From positions 124,001-188,000 of the forward strand of contig NZ_JABBFZ010000012.1 in NCBI RefSeq assembly GCF_012927125.1: 64,000 nt of DNA, in the 5' to 3' direction. Both the position numbers and the translations under genes were made by a program. The notes beneath the pieces were generated by a model, which had not been told where the DNA came from, ran no database searches, and worked only from the letters and a program-made list of their open reading frames with translations. Source of the stretch: Paraburkholderia antibiotica (GTDB taxonomy: Bacteria; Pseudomonadota; Gammaproteobacteria; Burkholderiales; Burkholderiaceae). Each line of letters begins with the position of its first letter. The first letter of the stretch is position 1. This document shows positions 16,502-25,842 of the stretch, piece after piece.

Positions 16502-18303
16502 ACGCGAACAATGTCCTGCAGGCAACGCTTTTCATCGTCGTGCTGCTGGCTGCCGCGGTGCCGGTGTCCCGCTATATCGGTGGGGTGATGGACGGCAGCT
16601 CGCGCGTGCTGCGCGTGGGCGCGCCGTTCGAAAAGCTGCTGTACCGCATCGCGGGCGTCGATCCGACGGCGGAAATGAGCTGGAAGCATTACGCGATCGC
16701 CACGATCGCGTTCAACGTGTTCGGCGCGGCGTTCCTGTACGTGCTGCTGCGCGTGCAGGGCTGGCTGCCGGGCAACCCGCAGCAGTTCGGCGCGATGTCG
16801 GTCGACAGCGCGTTCAACACCGCGGTCAGCTTCGTCACCAACACCAACTGGCAGGACTACACGCCCGAGCAGGCGGTCAGCTATCTGACGCAGATGCTCG
16901 GCATGACCGTGCAGAACTTCCTGTCGGCGGCGACCGGCATCGTCGTCGTGATCGCGCTGATTCGCGGCTTTGCGCGGCATAGCGCGCAGACCATCGGCAA
17001 CTTCTGGGTCGATATCACGCGCGTGACGATGTACGTGCTGATCCCGATGGCGGCGATCATCGCGGCGCTGCTGATGAGCCAGGGCGTGATCCAGAACTTC
17101 AAGGCGTACCAGGATGTGCCGACGCTGCAGACCACCACCTACGCCGCGCCGAAGCTCGACGCGCAAGGCAATCCGGTCAAGGACGCGAACGGCAATCCGG
17201 TGACGGTCGACACCCAGGTGAAGACGCAGACCATCGCGATGGGCCCGGTTGCGTCGCAGGAAGCGATCAAGATGCTCGGCACCAACGGCGGCGGCTTCTT
17301 CAACGGCAACTCCGCGCATCCGTACGAAAACCCGACGCCGTTCTCGAACATGCTGCAGATCTTCTCGATCCTGATCATTCCGGCCGCGCTCGCGCTCGTG
17401 TTCGGTCGCGTGATCGGCGATCGTCGGCAGGGCGTGGCGGTGCTCGCGGCGATGACGATCGCGTTCGGCGTGTGCGTGTTCGGCGAGATCAGCGCGGAGC
17501 AGGGCGGCAATCCGGCCTTCACCGCGCTCAACGTCGATCAGTCCGCGAACGCGCTGCAATCGGGCGGCAATGCGGAAGGCAAGGAAACCCGCTTCGGCAT
17601 CGCCCAGTCGGGCATCTTCACGGTCGCGACCACGGCGGCATCGTGCGGCGCGGTCGCCAATACGCACGACTCGCTGACGCCGATCGGCGGCCTGTTCCCG
17701 ATGCTACTGATGCAGCTCGGCGAAGTGATTTTCGGCGGCGTCGGCTCGGGCCTGTACGGGATGCTGGTGTTCGCGCTGCTCGCGGTGTTCGTCGCGGGGC
17801 TGATGATCGGCCGTACTCCTGAGTATGTCGGCAAGAAGATCGAGGCGTACGAGATGAAGATGGTGTCGATCGTCGTGCTGCTCACGCCGCTGCTGGTGCT
17901 GGTCGGTACCTCGATCGCGGTGCTCACCGAAGCCGGCCGCGCGGGGATTTCCAACCCCGGCGCGCACGGCTTCTCCGAAATCCTCTACGCGTTCAGCTCG
18001 GTCGCGAACAACAACGGCAGCGCGTTCGCGGGTCTGTCGGTGAACACGCCGTTCTACAACTGGCTGACCGGCATCGCGATGTGGTTCGGACGCTTCGGCA
18101 CGATCGTGCCGGTGCTGGCGATCGCCGGCTCGCTCGCGTCGAAGAAGCGCATCGGCGTGACTGGCGGCACGCTGCCGACGCATGGACCGCTGTTCGTCGT
18201 GCTGCTGCTTGGCACCGTGCTGCTGGTCGGCGCGCTGACCTATGTGCCGGCACTCGCGCTCGGTCCGGGCGTCGAGCATCTGATGATGATGGGCGCGCAT
18301 TGA
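16498..18303 (+). CDS. kdpA: Potassium-transporting ATPase, K+-binding subunit KdpA
   Basis: A 601-residue polytopic inner-membrane protein related to K+ channels, which binds and passes K+ in the KdpFABC pump. It shows four P-loop-like repeats, for instance SFVTNTNWQDY, GTNGGGFFNGNSAHPYENPT, TTAASCGAVANTHDSLTP and FSSVANNNGSAFAGL, whose glycines and asparagines form the selectivity filter. The length is slightly above E. coli KdpA (557). A Gln/Lys-rich loop near residues 215-245 (ASPKLDAQGNP-like repeats) adds length. The start overlaps the kdpF stop. Confidence 0.97.
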   Translation: MNANNVLQATLFIVVLLAAAVPVSRYIGGVMDGSSRVLRVGAPFEKLLYRIAGVDPTAEMSWKHYAIATIAFNVFGAAFLYVLLRVQGWLPGNPQQFGAMSVDSAFNTAVSFVTNTNWQDYTPEQAVSYLTQMLGMTVQNFLSAATGIVVVIALIRGFARHSAQTIGNFWVDITRVTMYVLIPMAAIIAALLMSQGVIQNFKAYQDVPTLQTTTYAAPKLDAQGNPVKDANGNPVTVDTQVKTQTIAMGPVASQEAIKMLGTNGGGFFNGNSAHPYENPTPFSNMLQIFSILIIPAALALVFGRVIGDRRQGVAVLAAMTIAFGVCVFGEISAEQGGNPAFTALNVDQSANALQSGGNAEGKETRFGIAQSGIFTVATTAASCGAVANTHDSLTPIGGLFPMLLMQLGEVIFGGVGSGLYGMLVFALLAVFVAGLMIGRTPEYVGKKIEAYEMKMVSIVVLLTPLLVLVGTSIAVLTEAGRAGISNPGAHGFSEILYAFSSVANNNGSAFAGLSVNTPFYNWLTGIAMWFGRFGTIVPVLAIAGSLASKKRIGVTGGTLPTHGPLFVVLLLGTVLLVGALTYVPALALGPGVEHLMMMGAH

Positions 18304-18437
18304 CGCGGCCTTTTTCGAATCGGACTGAACCGAACCAGCGACTGAACAGCTGAAAGAAGCGCGCCGGCGCGAAGCCGGCTCAAGGTAAGGCAACGCAGGC
18401 GAAAGCCCCGGCGCGCACAGCGATATTCGAGGATTCA

Positions 18438-20549
18438 ATGACTGAACATAACGCTACGCGGTCCATGTTCGACCCGGCGCTCCTGCGCCCGGCGATCGTG
18501 GACTCGTTCAAGAAGCTCACGCCGCGCACGCAGTTCCGCAACCCGGTGATGTTCTGCGTGTACGTCGGCAGCATTCTGACCACCATTCTGTGGATTGCCG
18601 CGCTCGGCGGCCAGGCCGAGGCGCCCGCGGGCTTCATTCTCGCGGTCACGCTATGGCTGTGGTTCACCGTGCTGTTCGCGAACTTCGCGGAGGCGCTCGC
18701 CGAGGGCCGCTCCAAGGCGCAGGCCGCGTCGCTGCGCAGCGCGAAGAAAGACGTGATGGCCAAGAAGCTCAACGAGCCGCATCCGAAGTCGCCGATCCGC
18801 GTCATGACCGCGTCGGATCTGCGCAAAGGCGACGTCGTGCTGGTCGAAACCGGCGACGTGATTCCGGCCGACGGCGAGGTGATCGACGGCGTCGCGTCGG
18901 TCGACGAATCGGCGATCACCGGCGAATCGGCACCGGTGATCCGCGAGTCGGGCGGCGACTTTTCGTCGGTGACGGGTGGCACGCGCGTGCTGTCGGACTG
19001 GATCGTCGTGCGCGTTACCGCGAACCCGGGCGAGGCGTTCCTCGATCGCATGATCGCGATGGTCGAAGGCGCGAAGCGGGCCAAGACGCCGAACGAAATC
19101 GCGCTGACCATTCTGCTGGTCGCGCTGACGATCGTGATGCTGCTCGCCACCGCGACGCTGCTGCCGTTCTCGATGTTCTCCGTCGAGGCCGCGAAGGCCG
19201 GGCACGTGGTGACGATCACCGCGCTCGCCGCGCTGCTCGTGTGCCTGATTCCGACCACGATCGGCGGGCTGTTGTCGGCGATCGGCGTGGCCGGCATGAG
19301 CCGCATGATGCAGGCGAACGTGATCGCGACGTCGGGCCGTGCGGTCGAAGCGGCCGGCGACGTCGACGTGCTGCTGCTCGACAAGACCGGCACGATCACG
19401 CTCGGCAATCGTCAGGCTTCGCAGTTCCTGCCCGCGCCCGGCGTCGCCGAAGAGGCGCTGGCCGATGCCGCGCAACTGTCGTCGCTGGCCGACGAAACGC
19501 CGGAAGGCCGCAGCATCGTCGTGCTCGCGAAGCAGCGCTTCAACATCCGTCAGCGCGATATGGCGTCGCTGCACGCGGTGTTTCTCGCGTTCAGCGCGCA
19601 GACGCGGATGAGCGGCGTCGATCTGGCGCCGCAGGGCACGCCCGCCGGCACGCACGGTCGCGAAATCCGCAAGGGCGCGGCCGACGCGATCCGGCACTAC
19701 GTCGAAGCGCATGGCGGCCGTTTCCCGAACGAAGTCAACAGCGCGGTCGCCGACGTCGCGCGTCGCGGCAGCACGCCGCTCGTGGTCGCCGAGAAGGGCG
19801 AGCAGGGTGCGCGCGTGCTCGGCGTGATCGAGTTGAAGGACGTCGTGAAGGGCGGCATCAAGGAGCGCTTCGCCGAGTTGCGCAAGATGGGCATCAAGAC
19901 CGTGATGGTGACGGGCGACAACCGCCTGACCGCCGCGGCGATCGCCGCCGAAGCGGGCGTCGACGACTTCCTCGCCGAAGCCACGCCCGAAACCAAGCTC
20001 GCGACGATCCGCGCGCACCAGGCCGAAGGCCGTCTCGTAGCGATGACCGGCGACGGCACCAACGACGCCCCCGCGCTCGCGCAGGCCGATGTCGCGGTCG
20101 CGATGAACACCGGCACGCAGGCCGCGAAAGAGGCCGGCAACATGGTCGACCTCGATTCGAATCCGACCAAGCTGATCGAGATCGTCGAGATCGGCAAGCA
20201 GATGCTGATGACGCGCGGCTCGCTGACCACGTTCTCGATCGCCAACGACATCGCCAAGTACTTCGCGATCATTCCGGCCGCGTTCGCGTCGACCTATCCG
20301 GCGCTGAACGCGCTGAACGTGATGCATCTGGCGACGCCGACCTCCGCGATCATGTCGGCGGTGATCTTCAACGCGCTGATCATCGTGCTGCTGATTCCGC
20401 TGGCGTTGAAGGGCGTGCGCTATCGCGCGCTGGGCGCGGCGATTCTGTTGCGCCGCAATCTGCTGGTCTACGGTCTCGGCGGGATCATCGTGCCGTTCAT
20501 CGGTATCAAGCTGATCGATATGGTGCTGGCCGCGTTCGGCTGGGTTTGA
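18438..20549 (+). CDS. kdpB: Potassium-transporting ATPase, ATP-binding subunit KdpB
   Basis: A 703-residue P-type ATPase that powers K+ import. It contains the actuator motif DESAITGESAPVIRESGGD, the phosphorylation site LLLDKTGTITLGNRQA, the nucleotide-binding region (KGAADAIRHYVEAHGG) and the hinge MTGDGTNDAPALAQADVAVA. The transmembrane CLIPTTIGGLLSAIGVAG segment is typical of KdpB. The start ATG at 18438 has GAGGAT upstream. It lies 134 bases after kdpA, a longer gap than usual. Confidence 0.97.
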   Translation: MTEHNATRSMFDPALLRPAIVDSFKKLTPRTQFRNPVMFCVYVGSILTTILWIAALGGQAEAPAGFILAVTLWLWFTVLFANFAEALAEGRSKAQAASLRSAKKDVMAKKLNEPHPKSPIRVMTASDLRKGDVVLVETGDVIPADGEVIDGVASVDESAITGESAPVIRESGGDFSSVTGGTRVLSDWIVVRVTANPGEAFLDRMIAMVEGAKRAKTPNEIALTILLVALTIVMLLATATLLPFSMFSVEAAKAGHVVTITALAALLVCLIPTTIGGLLSAIGVAGMSRMMQANVIATSGRAVEAAGDVDVLLLDKTGTITLGNRQASQFLPAPGVAEEALADAAQLSSLADETPEGRSIVVLAKQRFNIRQRDMASLHAVFLAFSAQTRMSGVDLAPQGTPAGTHGREIRKGAADAIRHYVEAHGGRFPNEVNSAVADVARRGSTPLVVAEKGEQGARVLGVIELKDVVKGGIKERFAELRKMGIKTVMVTGDNRLTAAAIAAEAGVDDFLAEATPETKLATIRAHQAEGRLVAMTGDGTNDAPALAQADVAVAMNTGTQAAKEAGNMVDLDSNPTKLIEIVEIGKQMLMTRGSLTTFSIANDIAKYFAIIPAAFASTYPALNALNVMHLATPTSAIMSAVIFNALIIVLLIPLALKGVRYRALGAAILLRRNLLVYGLGGIIVPFIGIKLIDMVLAAFGWV

Positions 20550-20613
20550 GTGCGCAGCGTCCCGCTAAGCCGCGGTGACGCCATGCAGTATTGAAAAGGG
20601 AAAGAGACCCATC

Positions 20614-21192
20614 ATGAAAAATCTGTTCCGTCCGCTGATCGTGATCTTCGCGGTGCTGACCGCGATCACCGGGCTTGCCTATCCCGCGGTGATGACCGCG
20701 TTCGGCCAGGCGGCGTTTCACGACAAGGCCAACGGCAGCCTGATCGAGCAGAACGGCAAGACGGTCGGCTCGCAGCTGATCGGCCAGCAGTTCGACGCGC
20801 CGCAGTACTTCTGGGGCCGTCTGTCGGCGACCAGCCCGATGCCGTACAACCCGCTGGGTTCGGGCGGCTCGAACCTCGGGCCGAACAATCCGGCATTGCT
20901 CGACGAGATCAAGGGCCGGCTTGCCGCGCTGAAGGCGGCGGGCACCGACCTGTCGAAGCCGGTGCCGGTCGATCTGGTCACGTCGTCGGGCAGCGGTCTG
21001 GATCCGGAGATCAGTCCGGCCGCCGCCGCGTATCAGGTCGAGCGCGTCGCGCAGGCGCGCCATCTCGCGGCGAGCGACGTGCAGGCGCTCGTCGAGCGCA
21101 ACACGACGGGCCGCCAGTTCGGCGTGTTCGGCGAGCCGCGCGTGAACGTGCTGAAGCTCAATCTGGCGCTCGACGAACTGAAGCGCGGCTAG
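20614..21192 (+). CDS. kdpC: Potassium-transporting ATPase KdpC subunit
   Basis: A 192-residue protein with one N-terminal membrane helix (LIVIFAVLTAITGLAYPAVM) and a periplasmic or soluble domain that assists ATP binding and assembly of KdpFABC. PQYFWGRLSATSPMPYNPLGSGGSN and VDLVTSSGSGLDPEISPAAA are family signatures. The start is set at ATG 20614 (MKNLFRPLIVIFA); an upstream in-frame Met would add 13 unlikely residues. It follows kdpB by 64 bases. Confidence 0.96.
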   Translation: MKNLFRPLIVIFAVLTAITGLAYPAVMTAFGQAAFHDKANGSLIEQNGKTVGSQLIGQQFDAPQYFWGRLSATSPMPYNPLGSGGSNLGPNNPALLDEIKGRLAALKAAGTDLSKPVPVDLVTSSGSGLDPEISPAAAAYQVERVAQARHLAASDVQALVERNTTGRQFGVFGEPRVNVLKLNLALDELKRG

Positions 21193-21263
21193 GCTTCGTT
21201 CAGTCCGGTCTTCAGTTCCGTCTTCCATCCCGTCGGGCATCGTCGCCGACGGTGCATCGAACA

Positions 21264-21291
21264 GGCGCGGCGCCCCCGGTGGCGCCGCGCC
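21264..21291 (+). terminator. GC hairpin between kdpC and kdpD
   Basis: A perfect 11-bp stem GGCGCGGCGCC / GGCGCCGCGCC with a 6-base loop, in the 173-base kdpC-kdpD gap. With no T-run after it, it may reduce rather than block read-through, giving lower kdpDE expression than kdpFABC. Confidence 0.5.
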
Positions 21292-21365
21292 GCCATTTGC
21301 GGGCCGGCGCGGGCCGTGCCACCATGCAGGCACCGCCGCTCGCACGACTACGATAATCATTGAGC

Positions 21366-24300
21366 ATGAACCGCCCTGATCCAGACGAACTGCTCGACAA
21401 GCTGCAGCGCGACGAAGAAAAGCGTCAGCGCGGCCGGCTGAAAATTTTCTTCGGCGCGTCGGCCGGCGTCGGCAAGACCTATGCGATGTTGCAGGCCGCG
21501 AGCCGCCGTCAGCAGGAAGGTCTCGACGTGCTGGTCGGTATCGCCGAAACGCACGGTCGTAGCGAAACCGCCGCGCTGCTCGCCGGGCTCGAGGTGCTGC
21601 CGCTCGCGCAGATCGAATATCGCGGCCGCAAGCTCGGCGAGTTCGATCTCGATGCCGCACTCGCGCGCAAGCCGCAACTGATCCTCGTCGACGAGCTCGC
21701 GCATTCGAACGTGCAGGGCGCGCGCCATCTGAAGCGCTGGCAGGACGTGTACGAACTGCTCGACGCCGGCATCGACGTCTATACGACGGTCAACGTGCAG
21801 CACCTCGAAAGCCTGAACGACGTGGTCGGCCAGATTACCGGCATCCGCGTATGGGAGACGGTGCCCGACCGCGTGTTCGACCAGGCCGACGAGGTGACGC
21901 TGGTCGATCTGCCGGCCGAGGAACTGCTCGACCGGATGCGCGAGGGCAAGGTGTACATGGCGCAGCAGGCCGAACGCGCGGTACGCAATTTCTTTCGCAA
22001 GGGCAATCTGATCGCGCTGCGCGAACTGGCGCTGCGCCGTACCGCCGATCGCGTCGACGCGCAGATGCGCGAGTACCGCGCCGACCGTTCGATCCAGCGG
22101 GTCTGGCAGGCGCGCGAGCGGCTGCTGGTGTGTGTCGGCCCCGGTCCCGAAGCGCCCGCGCTGGTGCGCGCGGCGGCGCGTCTCGCCGCGAGTCTGAAGG
22201 CCGACTGGCTGGCCGTCTATGTCGAAACGCCGGCGTTGCAGCGGCTGCCCGATGCGCGCCGCGAACGCACGCTGAACGCGCTGAAGCTCGCCGCCGAACT
22301 CGGCGCCGAAACCGCCACGCTCGCCGCGACCGATGCGCTCGACGCGCTGATCGGCTACGCGCACGCGCGCAACGTGTCGAAGCTGGTGGCGGGCGCGTCG
22401 TCGCGCACCGGCATCAGCCGCCGGTTGCGTCGGCCGCTGGGCGAGCAGATCGCCGAGAAGAGCGGCGAACTCGAACTGACGCTGATTCGCGCATCGTCCG
22501 AACGCGACGGCGGCGCGCAGAAGCGGCTGCTGAGCACGACCGCGAACGCGTGGCGCGACGCGTTGAACGCGACCAGCGAGCAGCGCTCGCCGCCGCGCGC
22601 GTATGCGTACGCGCTGGCGATCTGCACCGCCATCACGCTGCTGTCGAGCCAGCTGATCGACCATATCGATCTGACCAACCTCGTGATGCTGTACCTGCTC
22701 GGCGTGATCTTTGCCGCGGTGAAGCTCGGGCGCGGGCCAGGCGTGGTGCTGTCGTTCGCGAGCGTCGCCGCGTTCGATTTCTTCTTCGTGCCGCCGCGCA
22801 TGTCGCTGTCGGTGTCGGATACGCAATACTTGCTGACGTTTCTCGGCATGCTGCTGACCTCGCTCGTGATCAGCCATCTGACCTCGAGCCTGCGCCGTGA
22901 GGCGAGTACCGCGCGCCGTCGCGAGCAGCGCACCGTCGCGATGTACGGGATGGCGCACGAACTGGCCGCCGCGCTGACCACCGAGCAGATCGTCGGCATC
23001 GGCAGCCGGCACGTGAGCGAGGTGTTCGGCGCGCGCGTCGCGATCCTGCTGCCGGATAGCGCCGACCAGATCCGCCAGAAGATCGAGGACCCCGACGCGG
23101 CGATCACGCTCGAAGGCGACGCGCTGGATCTCGATGTCGGCCAATGGGTCTACGACCAGCAGAAGCCGGCCGGCCACGGCACCGACACGCTGCCCGCGGC
23201 GGCGGCGCTGTATCTGCCGCTGAAGGCGCCGATGCGCACGCGCGGCGTGCTCGCGACCGTGATGCGCGACGAGCGCGACCTGAACGTGCCAGAGCAGCGC
23301 CGCATGCTCGACGCGTTCGCCGCGCAGATCGCGCTGGCGCTCGAACGCGTGCATTACGTCGAGATCGCGCGCGACGCGCTCGTCAACATGGAGTCGGAGC
23401 GGCTGCGCAATTCGCTGCTGTCGGCGATTTCGCACGACCTGCGCACGCCGTTGACGACGATCGTCGGCTTTTCGTCGATGCTCGCGCAGTCGCGGGACGG
23501 CCACGGGCCGGGGGCGCAGCATACCGACGAACTGGTCGACGCGATTCACGACGAAGCGCTGCGCATGACCGGCATCGTCACGAATCTGCTCGACATGGCG
23601 CGCCTGCAGGCCGGCAAGCTGCAGCTGAACCAGCAATGGACACTGCTGGAGGAAACCGTCGGCGCCGCGCTGCGTGCGTGCAAGCGCGTGCTCGCGGGGC
23701 GCCCGGTGCAGGTCAGGCTGCCCGCCGATCTGCCGCTGCTGCATCTCGACGCGGTGCTGATGGAGCGGCTCTTTTCCAACCTGTTCGAGAATGCCGCGAA
23801 GTACACGGCGGCCGGCACGCCCCTGACGATCGGCGCGCAGCAGCTCGACGCGGACGGCGTGTCGTTCGTGCGCGTCACCGTCGACGACAACGGGCCCGGC
23901 CTGCCCGCTGGTATGGAAGCGCGTGTGTTCGAGAAATTCACGCGCGGAGAGAAGGAGTCGGCGAAGCCGGGCATCGGCCTTGGGCTCGCGATCTGTCGCG
24001 CGATCGTCGACGCGCACGGCGGTACAATCGGCGCGCTCAACCGGCTCGCAGCGGATGGCCGTATCGAAGGCGCGCGCTTCTGGTTCACGCTGCCGGTGAA
24101 GACGCCGCCCGACGCGCCGGATGCGCTTGATACACTCGAAGCGCTCGAGGCGCTCGAAGACGAAGGCCGCGCGGAGTTGTCGTATCGTGCCGGGCCTTCC
24201 GCGCACGTGCTGCCGGGCGCGTCTGCCGCGGCGCGTGCCGACATGGATGTCGATGCGAGTGGCGCAGCGCACGCCGACGCGCGTGGCGAAACGCATGCCG

Positions 24301-24371
24301 AGCCTACCGAGCCCCAGCCCGACGCCGCCGCCAACTTAAACAACCCGCCCAACCGACCCGCCCATGAGTGA
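21366..24371 (+). CDS. kdpD: Sensor histidine kinase KdpD
   Basis: A 1001-residue inner-membrane K+ sensor kinase that phosphorylates KdpE. Order: N-terminal KdpD domain with Walker A (FGASAGVGKTYAML, ~residues 30-40), a USP-like domain (~250-370), four close membrane helices (~415-510), a GAF-like region, HisKA with the phospho-His near residue 690 (ISHDLRTPLTTIVGF), then HATPase (FENAAKYT, DDNGPGLPAG, GIGLGLAICRAIVDAHGG). The final ~85 residues are a low-complexity Ala/Glu/Asp/His tail not found in E. coli KdpD. The start is set at ATG 21366; a TTG six bases upstream is less likely. It overlaps kdpE by eight bases. Confidence 0.96.
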   Translation: MNRPDPDELLDKLQRDEEKRQRGRLKIFFGASAGVGKTYAMLQAASRRQQEGLDVLVGIAETHGRSETAALLAGLEVLPLAQIEYRGRKLGEFDLDAALARKPQLILVDELAHSNVQGARHLKRWQDVYELLDAGIDVYTTVNVQHLESLNDVVGQITGIRVWETVPDRVFDQADEVTLVDLPAEELLDRMREGKVYMAQQAERAVRNFFRKGNLIALRELALRRTADRVDAQMREYRADRSIQRVWQARERLLVCVGPGPEAPALVRAAARLAASLKADWLAVYVETPALQRLPDARRERTLNALKLAAELGAETATLAATDALDALIGYAHARNVSKLVAGASSRTGISRRLRRPLGEQIAEKSGELELTLIRASSERDGGAQKRLLSTTANAWRDALNATSEQRSPPRAYAYALAICTAITLLSSQLIDHIDLTNLVMLYLLGVIFAAVKLGRGPGVVLSFASVAAFDFFFVPPRMSLSVSDTQYLLTFLGMLLTSLVISHLTSSLRREASTARRREQRTVAMYGMAHELAAALTTEQIVGIGSRHVSEVFGARVAILLPDSADQIRQKIEDPDAAITLEGDALDLDVGQWVYDQQKPAGHGTDTLPAAAALYLPLKAPMRTRGVLATVMRDERDLNVPEQRRMLDAFAAQIALALERVHYVEIARDALVNMESERLRNSLLSAISHDLRTPLTTIVGFSSMLAQSRDGHGPGAQHTDELVDAIHDEALRMTGIVTNLLDMARLQAGKLQLNQQWTLLEETVGAALRACKRVLAGRPVQVRLPADLPLLHLDAVLMERLFSNLFENAAKYTAAGTPLTIGAQQLDADGVSFVRVTVDDNGPGLPAGMEARVFEKFTRGEKESAKPGIGLGLAICRAIVDAHGGTIGALNRLAADGRIEGARFWFTLPVKTPPDAPDALDTLEALEALEDEGRAELSYRAGPSAHVLPGASAAARADMDVDASGAAHADARGETHAEPTEPQPDAAANLNNPPNRPAHE

Positions 24372-25062
24372 CCTGAGCATCACCGTCGTTCTGATCGAAG
24401 ACGAAAAGCAGATTCGCCGCTTCGTGCGCGCCGCGCTCGAGGAGGAGGGGATCGTCGTGTACGACGCCGAGACCGGCAAGCAGGGGCTCGTCGAAGCGGC
24501 CACACGTAAGCCCGATCTGGTGATCGTCGATCTCGGCCTGCCCGATACCGACGGCCTCGACGTGATCCGCGAGTTGCGCGGCTGGAGCGAGCTGCCGGTG
24601 ATCGTGCTGTCGGCGCGCACCCAGGAGAGCGAGAAGGTCGCCGCGCTCGACGCCGGCGCCGACGACTACCTGACCAAGCCGTTCGGCGTGTCCGAGCTGC
24701 TCGCGCGGATTCGTGCGCATCTGCGGCGGCGCAATCACGGCGGCGCGAACGAGTCGCCGCTGGTGCATTTCGGCGAGGTCACCATCGATCTCGCGCTGCG
24801 CCAGGTGACGCGCGACGGCGTCGCGATCCATCTGACGCCGATCGAATACCGGCTGCTCGCGACGCTGGTGCGCCACGCCGGCCGCGTGCTCACGCACCGG
24901 CAGTTGCTGCGCGACGTGTGGGGGCCGTCGCATGTCGAGAGCCATCACTATCTGCGCATCTACATGGGGCATCTGCGTGGCAAGCTGGAGCGCGATCCCG
25001 CGCAGCCGGAGCATATCGTCACCGAGACGGGCGTCGGGTATCGGCTGGTCGGCGCCGCGTAG
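24364..25062 (+). CDS. kdpE: Two-component response regulator KdpE
   Basis: A 232-residue OmpR/PhoB-type regulator: a receiver domain (residues ~5-120) with acidic pocket LIEDE, phospho-acceptor D56 in LVIVDLGLPD and Lys in YLTKPFG, then a winged-helix DNA-binding domain ending YLRIYMGHLRGKLERDP...GVGYRLV. It activates kdpFABC when K+ is limiting. The start overlaps the end of kdpD by eight bases, so the sensor and regulator are co-translated. Confidence 0.96.
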   Translation: MSDLSITVVLIEDEKQIRRFVRAALEEEGIVVYDAETGKQGLVEAATRKPDLVIVDLGLPDTDGLDVIRELRGWSELPVIVLSARTQESEKVAALDAGADDYLTKPFGVSELLARIRAHLRRRNHGGANESPLVHFGEVTIDLALRQVTRDGVAIHLTPIEYRLLATLVRHAGRVLTHRQLLRDVWGPSHVESHHYLRIYMGHLRGKLERDPAQPEHIVTETGVGYRLVGAA

Positions 25063-25175
25063 CGGGAGTGAAGTGGAGAAGGTGAGACGGGCGCAAAGCG
25101 CATGTCGGGCGCATGCGCGGCGCGGGCGATGCCCGTCGCGACGGTGGGGCGCAGGCCTCCAACCGGCCACTCGGC

Positions 25176-25181
25176 TATAAT
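25176..25181 (+). promoter_or_regulatory. -10 box of the SMR gene transcript
   Basis: A perfect TATAAT sits 9 bases before the first hairpin of the predicted guanidine riboswitch, so transcription would start at the edge of the aptamer. The -35 region (around 25153-25158) is poor. Confidence 0.6.
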
Positions 25182-25190
25182 CTGTGGGGC

Positions 25191-25234
25191 GCGAGGACGA
25201 CCTTGCGTTCGTATCGATCATCGGGGACGGCCCC
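25191..25234 (+). ncRNA. Guanidine-II (mini-ykkC) riboswitch candidate
   Basis: Two small hairpins each close an ACGR tetraloop: GCGAGG-ACGA-CCTTGC (25191-25206) and GGGG-ACGG-CCCC (25223-25234), separated by 16 bases. Paired hairpins with ACGA/ACGG loops just ahead of the Shine-Dalgarno are the definition of the guanidine-II class. The spacer to the gene contains GGGAG (25243-25247), 7 bases before the ATG, so guanidine binding could control ribosome access. The downstream gene is a SugE/Gdx-like SMR, the class's usual target. Confidence 0.85.
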
Positions 25235-25254
25235 ATTTTTATGGGAGCTGCTCG

Positions 25255-25575
25255 ATGTCCTGGTTTCTTCTGCTGATTGCCGGTTTGCTCGAAGTCGCGT
25301 GGGCGGCCGGTCTCAAAACCTCCGAAGGTTTCACCCGTTTCTGGCCCTCCGTGTTCACGATCGTGACCGCGCTCGGCAGCTTCGTGCTGCTCGCTCTCGC
25401 GATGCGCCAGTTGCCGCTCGGCACCGCCTACGCGGTCTGGACGGGAATCGGCGCGGTCGGCGCGTTCGTGTTCGGCATCGTGATGATGGGTGAGGCGCTG
25501 ACGCTCGCGCGCGTGCTGAGCGCATCGCTGATCGTGGTCGGGCTGATCGGGTTGAAGCTGTCGTCGGGTCATTGA
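25255..25575 (+). CDS. sugE: SMR-family guanidinium exporter (SugE/Gdx)
   Basis: A 106-residue four-helix protein of the small multidrug resistance family, which works as a dual-topology dimer in the inner membrane. The key Glu13 is in AGLLEVAWAAGLKTSEGFTR; the pattern LGTAYAVWTGIGAVGAF is common to SugE/Gdx. The start ATG 25255 has GGGAGC upstream. The guanidine-II type leader strongly suggests it exports guanidinium with proton antiport rather than acting as a broad quaternary-amine pump. Confidence 0.92.
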   Translation: MSWFLLLIAGLLEVAWAAGLKTSEGFTRFWPSVFTIVTALGSFVLLALAMRQLPLGTAYAVWTGIGAVGAFVFGIVMMGEALTLARVLSASLIVVGLIGLKLSSGH

Positions 25576-25591
25576 CGCGCAGGGCGCTGTG

Positions 25592-25615
25592 GCCGCGGTG
25601 GGTCGTTGCCGCGGC
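25592..25615 (+). terminator. Hairpin after the SMR gene
   Basis: Inverted repeat GCCGCGG / CCGCGGC with a 10-base loop, 17 bases after the stop. It is followed by GGCCTTTGTC, only a weak T stretch. Confidence 0.4.
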
Positions 25616-25706
25616 GGCCTTTGTCGTACAACCCTTTTCGGTCCCGCCTTTGTCTCGCGCGCCACAGCGTCCCTTCGCCGCTCTACGTTCTGCGAATTAA
25701 CGTGGC

Positions 25707-25712
25707 TATAAT
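25707..25712 (+). promoter_or_regulatory. -10 box upstream of the DUF4126 gene
   Basis: A perfect TATAAT in the gap between sugE and the DUF4126 gene, 131 bases before the likely start codon. A recognisable -35 (TACGTT near 25684-25689, 17 bp away) is weak. Confidence 0.45.
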
Positions 25713-25842
25713 GGGACAGAAGCGATCCTGACTTTGTCCGCGGCCCGGCTGGCGCGGCCGGCCGGTGGATCCGACGGCATCGACGGGCATTTCACGTTCT
25801 CCGCGTCGGCTCCCGGCATGCATACAGCGCATGGAGGCGGCC

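Noticed and set aside
16468..17667. Minus-strand 399-residue frame opposite kdpA
   Set aside because: Arg/His-rich shadow of kdpA, without motif.
21357..24296. 979-residue open frame on the minus strand, opposite kdpD
   Set aside because: It is the antisense shadow of kdpD. The composition (Arg, His, Gln, Ala) and absence of any domain are typical of frames opposite GC-rich genes.
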